A stretch of 64,000 nt of DNA from Spongilla lacustris. Its lineage: Eukaryota; Porifera; Demospongiae; Spongillida; Spongillidae. Below, in pieces: positions 56,586 through 64,000 of the stretch (position 1 is the first letter of the stretch; each line of letters opens with the position of its first letter). The notes beneath the pieces were generated by a model. It was not told the origin of the DNA. It saw nothing but the letters and a program-made list of their open reading frames with translations, and ran no database searches. The stretch is from contig OX442415.1 of assembly GCA_949361645.1 (NCBI GenBank), positions 26,749,092-26,813,091 of the forward strand, written 5' to 3'. Both the position numbers and the translations under genes were made by a program.

Positions 56586-57175
56586 GGGTCTGGCCACCTC
56601 GGGTGGCTCTCTGGGTCACCATGCTGCTTCATGTAAACATGGTGGAGTTGTGGTGGCTAGGCACAATGACCTCAGGGACATTTTTGCTGCATTTTGTCGT
56701 CGTGCCCACCTGTCGGTAAAAGTTGAGGTAGAGTATGGGCTAGGCATAAGGCCATGTCAACTCCCGCCCGGCAGATGTTCTTGTTCAGGGCTGGGACAGA
56801 GGAAAACCAGCTGCCTTTGATGTAACAGTTACATCTGCCATCATAAAGGGAGCTAGTGCAGCAGTTGGGGCAGCAGCCTTTGCACTTTGCAGCCAAGGTT
56901 ATGAAGCATACTGCAAATGATGCCAAGTGCCAGGAATTGGGATGGTCTTGCATCCCACTGGCTGTTGAAACATATGGCAACTGGGGAAAAGAAGCTCAGT
57001 GCGCATTTTCCCGACTAGCCTCTTTGCTTGCCATCGGCCAGGCCAGCTCCAAAGCAAAAATGGCTGCAGAGATCTATGGTATGGCCATCTGAACTTATCT
57101 CTTGTGAGATCAGTGGCCAGAGCCATCTTAGGGAGGGAGTTAGCTAGTGCATTTGTAGAACTGTAGTGTATATCT
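56586..57175 (+). pseudogene. RLE-type LINE endonuclease fragment, copy A
   Basis: GHHAASCKHGGVVVARHNDL, DIFAAFCRRAHLSVKVEVEY, then after shifts RPADVLVQGW-like, AAFDVTVTSAI-like, KHTANDAKCQELGWSCIPLA, VETYGNWGKEAQ and KAKMAAEIYGMA. The order H-H..C, RHN-x-LRD, R-P-x-D..D fits the zinc-finger plus restriction-like endonuclease C-terminus of some non-LTR elements. The first cysteines are missing. Confidence 0.7.
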
Positions 57176-57309
57176 TATGCGTAGTTTTGTTGTATCTGTT
57201 ATACATGTATGCTGATATTAATAATAAATTGTTACATCATACAACATGTACGTAGATACATCTGGAAAAGTTAAACTCCATGGACAACCTAACTATTAGC
57301 ACTATAGCT

Positions 57310-58500
57310 ACAAGGAAAACAATACATGTAAACTAGAGATGGATTGGGCTCTGGCCTCTTGCCAGGATGGACAGCTCTCACCAAACAGATGTTTAGGCGG
57401 CCATATATGTCAGCCAGAACTCTGGACTTGGGGCAGGAACAATGGATAGCTAAATAGGGAACATCTGTTTGTTACCGTACATCTCAACTGCCATTGGTAT
57501 ACACATCCATCCCAATTCACGACACTTTGGGTCATTGGCAGCATGCTTCCTAGTTTCAGCAGACAGAGCTGCTACACCTACAATTCTACTTGAGTCTTTC
57601 AAGGAGACTGGAGTGAGGGGAGAAGCGATAGTGATGTCTAGGGCAGCAGGTTGGCCTCTCTCCCAACCCTCCACAAGGACATCAGCTGGATGAGAGTGAT
57701 TGTTGTAGCAACACATACCATGTCCCGCTTCCACCCTGACAGACAGGTGTGCCTTGTGACATAAATCTGTAATGATGTCACGCAATGTGTTGTGTCTGAT
57801 GACTGTGTCACCTCCATGTCTGCAGGACACAGCATGGTGACTAAGGGAGTCAAGAGCGACCCCTGGACAAAATGGGCACACTGAGGCAAATGAAGTGTCC
57901 AGACCCAGCCACCATCTGACAGCAGTTTGGAATTCCGGTGAGTGTACATGCAGATTTAGGCCAAATGAGGGAGCAGCCGAGAGCCACGCTCTGGCATGGG
58001 GGGGCCAAAGCTGGTAATAGCCGAGCCTTATTCGCTGGAGAGGAGGACATCAAAAGTGATTCAAAGAGATGCCTGTCCAACTTCTGGGACTAGGATTGCT
58101 GGCGAGGCTGATCAGCAAGAAATGCTCTATAGTAACTGCATCAGAATGTGAGACCTGACTGTTGAATATGATTAAAGATTGCTGAAGATGGAGGTTATTG
58201 GTATTGCCTACACCTGAGGCTGAAAATGATGCTAGGAACACTGAGCTAGAATGGAGTGCAAGGGAGCGGAGTCCAAGCCCGCCAAAGGAGAGGCTTAGTT
58301 GGGCTTGTTGCCAGGCGGCATCCGTGACATCTGCAGCAAGACAGGCTGAGAAGCAGGATCTGGTCTCCCCATCAAAGGCACGTAGAGCCTCAGAGGATAG
58401 AATAGGGGGAGTGGTTCTCGAAATGTGGACTAGCGTGCAGAAACCTCCACAAATTCGAAGCAACGAGATCGCTACATGGAGGTCAGAGTCAGCCACCTCT
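57310..58500 (-). pseudogene. RLE-type LINE fragment, copy B
   Basis: Minus strand: AWQQAQLSLSFGGLGLRSLA (58350-58240), ARLLPALAPPCQSVAL, a zinc-finger CPFCPGVALDSLSHHAVSC, GGDTVIRHNTLRDIITDLCH, ADVLVEGWERGQPAALDITI, KHAANDPKCRELGWMCIPMA, and a tail RVLADIYGRLNICLVRA near 57380. Shifts near 58080, 57900 and 57690 break it. Same family as copies A, C and D; this one reaches back into the region after the reverse transcriptase core. Confidence 0.78.
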
Positions 58501-58601
58501 AATAGAACAGACAGCAGCTTCTTGGCTTGAGCACACCTCTCTGCAATGAAGTGAGCACAGAAAAGATAGTCCCGGATTGGAGCTCCAAGGATATCTACAT
58601 T

Positions 58602-58674
58602 AATACAATTTTAATAATTTTACATAACAATAATAATAATTATTATTGTTATGTAAAATTATTAAAATTGTATT
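58602..58674. other. Perfect 73-bp AT palindrome
   Basis: Both halves from AATACAATTTTAATAATTTT inward are exactly complementary about a single central base at 58638. It lies between oppositely placed LINE pieces. Confidence 0.95.
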
Positions 58675-59117
58675 GGACTTTGCATTTGGGTGACGGGGCT
58701 GAGGAGTTGACTCCGGGAGTGGCCACGAAAAGGGAGGAATCCCCTCTACCGATTAAGGCTACGCAAGGGGGAACTGGACTCCAAGGCTGTCTCCGAAGAC
58801 CACGTGTATTTCTTAAAAAAAACCACCGAAGTCGGACGAGACTAGACCTGGCGCTTTGTCGAGGCATCTGATGGTGCAGTGGGAGGGTGAAGGACGGCTT
58901 CCTTTTTGAGTGTATTGTGTATGTATAGCTGGTTATATATAATGTAGGCCTACAGTAGAGTATAATACTCGTATTTGGTTCGTATGTAATGTATATTTGA
59001 CAATTTTAATAATAATAATAATATAACTATTTTTTCACCCATAACAGTTATATAATTACACATATAGATATTTACAATACAATACATAATATGAGGAACA
59101 CAATGCAAGAAACTAAA
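58675..59117. other. Intergenic, nothing recognised
   Basis: Contains a GC-rich block (58690-58890) with no supported gene, then AT-rich sequence. Confidence 0.45.
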
Positions 59118-60275
59118 TACTAAGCTACATGTACACTGAACTAATATCTACTTCACTTGTGGTTCGTCCCAGTAAAGCCCTTGCATTCTGGCGCAACAGG
59201 GTAATGCCCAGGCGGCAGTAGATTGAGGCTAACACCTCAGGCCAGAAACGACTCGTCCTGATGGCTAATTTCTTGGCAACCCTGAGAGAGCTTCTTGTGC
59301 CTCGCTTCCCCAACCACCAAATACCTCCACGACCAATGGGACACATACCCAACCTCTCGCAGTACAGGGAATGTCATTTTTGGCATGTTTGTCCTGCTCT
59401 CCCAGTTCAGCAGTATAACCTGAGGTCATGCTCACTCCCAATAAAAAGTTTGAGTTGAGCGGATTGATGACCTTCAGATCAAATGCTGCTGAACGTGAGA
59501 GAGACCAGTTAGACACCAACACATCAGCCGGTCGCGTTCTGTCCTTTGTTGAGGTGAGCCCACTACCTCTTTCAATTTCAGGAGCAAGACAAGCCTTACG
59601 ACAGAAATCTGCGAAGCAGTCACGAAGGCGGTTGTGCCTTGTGACTACATCCCCACCTGAACGACATATCAGGGCATGGTGCCCATGAATGTCCAGGGCT
59701 TGGGAGCAGTGTGGGCAGGCATCTGCATCTGTGGAAAGTGGAAGCCCAAGCCACCATTTCACTAAGACTTGGATTTCATTGGGCAGCAGGTCTAACCCCA
59801 ACTTTGGAGATGGTTGTACCCTCAGCCATGCATGTGCTTGGGGAGCTGAGATGGTTAGTAGTCTGGCCTTATCTACTGTTGATGCTCCATCAAGCAGAGA
59901 AAGGAAGCCCGCTTTCTCTATGGCTGAGGATAACTTGTGCTGATGGTGGGAAGCATCTTGTACCCTTGCTACAGAGAGCTGCTCACAACATGCTACCTTC
60001 CCATTGAACACCGTGATGGCATCACAGAGGTGCTGCATAGTCAGTTCTGATGGATGGATTGGTGTTAGTGAGGTAGACAAGGAGGCGATGTAGGCTGCTT
60101 GTGCATGGGTGGTCAGGGAGCGCAATCCTAGCCCTCCGTACTTGAGGCCAAGTTGGGCTTGACTGCAAGCTCGTGGGGTTAGCTCAATCTCCAGTGAGCA
60201 CTCTAAGCAGTAAAGCACATCATCATCAAACCTGGCAATATAATACATACACAATGCAACAGTATAAACTAACAC
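59118..60275 (-). pseudogene. RLE-type LINE C-terminus, copy C (longest)
   Basis: A 336-codon open frame from 60275 to 59265. It has the post-RT segment CSQAQLGLKYGGLGLRSLTT, EKAGFLSLLDGASTVDKARL, LPNEIQVLVKWWLGLPLS, a CCHC finger CPHCSQALDIHGHHALIC, SGGDVVTRHNRLRDCFADFC, an endonuclease-like RPADVLVSNWSLSRSAAFDL (P-x-D then D), KHAKNDIPCTARGWVCVPLV and VEVFGGWGSEAQEALSGLPR. A frameshift at about 59270-59350 leads into KLAIRTSRFW and a tail ending at 59125. The reverse transcriptase domain itself is absent, so this is a 5'-truncated copy. It could still be expressed as a fragment. Confidence 0.82.
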
Positions 60276-60374
60276 ATATGGCTAACAACAACACGATAGT
60301 TATCCTAACACACTCACTCACTCACTCACACAATATTCATATTTATACTAATAGTCTGGCGATGGGCTGCAGGG

Positions 60375-60710
60375 GCTGGGTACACCAATTTACAATCCCG
60401 CCCAGCAGACATTCTTGTCACTAACTGGGACCTTGGCAAACTTGTGGCCTTTGACTTGTCCGTCACATCCAAGCTACATTCAAGTGGTGTCTTGCTAGAA
60501 GCGAGCATGCATGACAGCAGCCCTTGTAGCCGAGAACAGAAAATGACAGGAAGTGCAAGGAACTGGGTTGAGTCTGCATCCCAGTCCTCCGTGCATCTGC
60601 GATGGAAGAGGCGGGGCATCCTGGTTAGGAGGCGGAGCCTTGAGGTCTGTGGGGCAAACAGCTCCGATGGGATGGCACCTGTGTGACAGTTCAGCCTCTT
60701 CCCCTCTCCT
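60375..60710 (+). pseudogene. RLE-type LINE fragment, copy D
   Basis: Plus strand: SRPADILVTNWDLGKLVAFD then LSVTSKLHSSGVLLEASM and a decayed HLRWKRRGILV. It matches the endonuclease block of copy C. It starts and stops abruptly. Confidence 0.7.
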
Positions 60711-60824
60711 TTCTAATCATTAAAAATACTCACCTCTCCTTGGGTCTTGGGACAGCTCAATACCACCTTGATTCCTTCAGGAGATATAGAGGGGGGATGA
60801 GAGTGAGTTTTGGAATCAAAAGTA

Positions 60825-63800
60825 CAGTGCTCCAAATGATAAGCTGCCAAAACTGACTTTTTCAGTTATTGGCCTATATCTTTTGAACCAATCATACTTA
60901 AAGCAGGGCAATTACTTTTTCTGATTCAGCAAACACTTTTGTGTAAGAATCTGTGTTGTTAATTCAATTAGCACATGTAAACAAAGCTTGGCTAAGTGTA
61001 AACAAATCACGGTCAAAATCTCATTTTTCAATTATAATTCCCCCCAGGAATGTAACTATCAATTCAAATTTATTTTATGAGTACAGCATTAGGTCTTCTA
61101 TATATATAGTTGATTTGGTGTCTTAAGTCCTACTGGTTGGGAAGATCGGTACGGATTGATGAAATTTTCGAGGACGTTCGCGGTTCGCTGAAATTCGGAC
61201 GATTTAGTTCGACTTAAGAAATAATTTTTACATGTTGTTACAGAAAAGTGGTAGGAGCATCTGTATATATCTTTTTTATTATGTACGGCGTTTGCGAAGG
61301 TTTGCAATACGAGATAGAAAGCTAAAAAGCATAAATTTTTTCATACGAAATTAATTAATCCGTTCCTCTCCGTAAGCTATTGCTTACGTGACGTTACAGT
61401 CGAGCTGGCTCATTTATTTATTCATTCCCTTGAGGTGCGTTGTAACTGGAGTTTGCGATTGATGTCGTCGTCGAATGTTTCTTTGTCTACGGGTTCTTTT
61501 CAGAACCAAGCTGCAACCGTAGATGCCTTGGAAACTGCGAGTGTTCCCAAGACAGACGGTGTTAAGCGACGAAAGCGAGACATGTCAGTGTTGTTAGAAC
61601 AAGCGAGTAGTTCGGAAGGAGTCACCAGTTCTGGAAAAGACACAAGATCATGCAGCGCGAGGGCAAATGATAAACTGCACGCATTATTCGTGTCAAGAAA
61701 ATCTCCCGAAAGCAAAGTTACGTGCACAACAAGCAGCGTTTTGAAAGAGGACAGGCCTGTGTTTGACAGAGGAATGGATAGTTTGGTAATGTACGTAGAA
61801 CGAAATGCTACCTGGGAACTGCAGAAAGCATTTGCAATTCTTGTGATGGGTACAGCTCTAGTGGACTGGAACGAAGGTGTATGTGAAGCAGCACAAAAGG
61901 CTTCTAATGTGACACATTTTTCAGAACACACAATACGTAACTGGATGCAGCTATACATTCAATCCACATCAGACCTTTTATCAGATGGAAAGGACACAAT
62001 TACGGATCAAGATATAGAGGAAAGTTTGGCATCAGAGAAAGGACATTTTGATCGACTGGATTCCTTAATTTCAGATGAAGATTTTCAGCTAAGTGCTCGT
62101 ACATACGTTAGAAGCAATGCATGCAAAAAGGGAGAACCAAATCTCACAAGTGGTATGTTTGCAGTTTGGGTAAAACAAAAGTATGACCATGACATCAGTG
62201 AAGAAACAGCAAGGTTATGGCTTCACAAACTGGGATTTGGGCATACACATCACCAAAAAGGAGTTTACTTTGATGGACACGAGCGCCAAGATGTTGCGTA
62301 ACACAGGAGTGAATTTTTAAGAATTAGATAAAATAACAATTACTCCAAGTAATTTAACTCCACTATGCCCAGAAGGTGTAAAGCCGTTAATTAGGGTAGT
62401 GCATGATGAGAGTACATACTATGCCAACTGTGATCAGTCGTACTTTTGGGGTGACGAGCACACAAATGTTTTAAAGCAAAAATCCTTGGGACAATCTATA
62501 ATGGTATCTGATTTTGTAGATAATGTTAATGAATTTTTACAGTTTAATGATAGTAAAGCTAGTGTTATGATTGAGGTGCACAAGGATGGATACTTCAATA
62601 ATGAAGGATTAATGAAGCAAGTTGAGAAAGCAGTGGATATTTTTGAACTCAAATACCCGCATGCAAGAGGACTGTTTTTATTTGGCAATGCTCCATCCCA
62701 CAGGAAAATAGCCAACAACCAATTAAACGTAGATAAAATGAATGTTAGCTCTGGGGGGAAACAACCAGTAATGAGAGATACAGTTTGGAATGGCAATGTA
62801 CAGCGCATGGTTTTAGATGATGGTAGACCTAAAGGCATGACAATAGTTCTAAAAGAAAGAGGTGTTGATACTCATGGTATGAATGCAGAGAAGATGAGGG
62901 AAAAGTTGAACACATATGAAGACTTTAAAATTCAAAAAACTATACTAGAAGAGTATGTTGAACAAAGGGGTCATTTATGTTTATACTATCCTAAGTATCA
63001 TTGTGAACTCAGTCCCATTGAGAGAATTTGGTGCCATTCCAAAAAGCACACAAGAGCTTATGCAAATGGGACAATCACAAGACTGCGGAAAATTGTACCA
63101 GAAGGACTTGAAACTTGTACAAGTGACATGATAAGTAAATATTTTAGAACTTGTAGGGATTATGAACAAGCGTATAGAGAAGGATGCCTTGGAAAAGATG
63201 TTGAAGTTAGAGTAAAAGTATACAAGTCACACAGAAAAGTAACTAATGACAGTAGTTTGTTAATAATTCTTTTATGCATGTAGCTAGCTTGATTGATTCT
63301 TCAACGTGCGTATCCTGTATGTTTTTGTGCTACATGTGTACGTTTGTGTATACATGTATATGTACTCATTTATTGCATGCTATGAAGTTGAATTACATGT
63401 ATATGTACGAAGAATGCAAGTACTCGGTACTCGAACTCGTACTCACGAACAAATTCATTTCGCGCGCGGCGCGTAAATATGACGTTAAAACGTCACGGAT
63501 TTCGTAAATGAGGATGAAACTACAATAAATTTAAGCTTTTTAGCTTTCTATCTCGTATTGAAAACCTTCGCAAACGCCGTACATAATAAAAAAGATATAT
63601 ACAGATGCTCCTACCACTTTTCTGTAACAACATGTAAAAATTATTTCTTAAGTCGAACTAAATCGTCCGAATTTCAGCGAACCGCGAACGTCCTCGAAAA
63701 TTTCATCAATCCGTACCGATCTTCCCAACCAGTAGGACTTAAGACACCAAATCAACTATATATATAGAAGACCTAATGCTGTACTCATAAAATAAATTTG

Positions 63801-64000
63801 AATTGATAGTTACATTCCTGGGGGGAATTATAATTGAAAAATGAGATTTTGACCGTGATTTGTTTACACTTAGCCAAGCTTTGTTTACATGTGCTAATTG
63901 AATTAACAACACAGATTCTTACACAAAAGTGTTTGCTGAATCAGAAAAAGTAATTGCCCTGCTTTAAGTATGATTGGTTCAAAAGATATAGGCCAATAAC
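60825..64000 (+). mobile_element. Tc1/mariner (IS630-like) element with ~0.5-kb TIRs, cut by window end
   Basis: A TA at 60823-60824 precedes CAGTGCTCCAAATGATAAGC. From 60868 to about 61340 the sequence is the reverse complement of 63528 to 64000, so each terminal repeat is at least 470 bp and, if symmetric, about 515 bp. The right end should lie about 43 bp past the window. The transposase pseudogene (61435-63283) sits between. Mirror ORFs in the repeats (61098-61307 and 63558-63767) are not genes. Confidence 0.9.
61435..63283 (+). pseudogene. DDE transposase (IS630/Tc1-like), inactivated
   Basis: Two frames: 61435-62301 (288 aa, with a basic, low-complexity start and a helical DNA-binding region including FSEHTIRNWMQLY and ISEETARLWLHKLGFGH) and 62399-63283 (294 aa, the catalytic core). 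Core motifs: VHDESTYYANCDQSYFW with the first Asp (residue 3 of the second frame), LFLFGNAPSHRK where the second Asp is expected but Gly96 (GGC) stands, and CELSPIERIW with Glu208. Between the frames are a TAA at about 62299 and one frameshift near 62330, while the linking sequence still reads as the family. So three separate lesions. Family placement rests on the D..D-N-A..E-L-x-P-I-E layout. Confidence 0.85.

Noticed and set aside
61098..63767. Matching 69-aa ORFs at 61098-61307 and 63558-63767
   Set aside because: They sit in the terminal inverted repeats of one transposon; no domain or translation signal.

Overview
This is eukaryotic, metazoan-type DNA. It has GT-AG introns (many very short), single host exons such as ankyrin, coiled-coil, SSRP1-like and APIP-like exons, abundant microsatellites and minisatellites, and several transposon superfamilies. 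Short introns, many palindromic DNA elements and clustered RLE-type LINE fragments suggest a marine invertebrate. A sponge is my best guess, but the sequence alone does not prove it. No bacterial operons, rRNA, CRISPR arrays or convincing tRNA genes were seen.

Layout. 1-11 kb is almost wholly mobile DNA. A 5.6-kb foldback element (1356-6932) carries two younger foldback elements nested in its left arm. It is followed by a BED-finger hAT derivative (7110-7807) and a second large inverted-repeat element (8173-10786) that holds an integrase fragment and TG-rich arrays. A complete hAT transposon with a perfect 8-bp target duplication lies at 12678-16712 and contains a Harbinger-like MITE. 16.8-23.1 kb holds two minisatellites, a lysine-rich small ORF and a MITE-in-MITE nest. 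24.0-29.7 kb is the best host gene: a minus-strand ankyrin gene in which each internal exon is exactly 99 bp, phase 0, and encodes one 33-residue repeat. 29.9-31.3 kb is another hAT insertion beside the 5' end of that gene. 31.5-32.8 kb is an unrecognised plus-strand gene with one in-frame TGA. 33.5-35.5 kb is broken Ty3/Gypsy sequence and a GTAC-rich minisatellite.

40.1-43.8 kb is a second host gene on the minus strand: a coiled-coil protein of at least ten short exons whose splice phases agree throughout. 44.4-46.4 kb holds decayed pieces of SSRP1 (FACT complex) and APIP/MtnB (methionine salvage), plus an intact unrecognised 111-aa ORF. Part of that block (the 111-aa ORF end followed by SSRP1) reappears inverted at 54.3-55.4 kb. 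Between the two copies lie a ~145-bp satellite, another inverted-repeat element and low-copy repeats. 55.4-60.7 kb is a graveyard of Gypsy gag/protease sequence and four pieces of one RLE-type LINE family in alternating orientation. 60.8 kb to the window edge is a Tc1/mariner (IS630-like) transposon with terminal inverted repeats of about 0.5 kb. Its transposase is broken and lacks the second catalytic aspartate.

The host genes show no common pathway. The main story is repeated insertion, nesting and inverted duplication, with the ankyrin and coiled-coil genes surviving between them.
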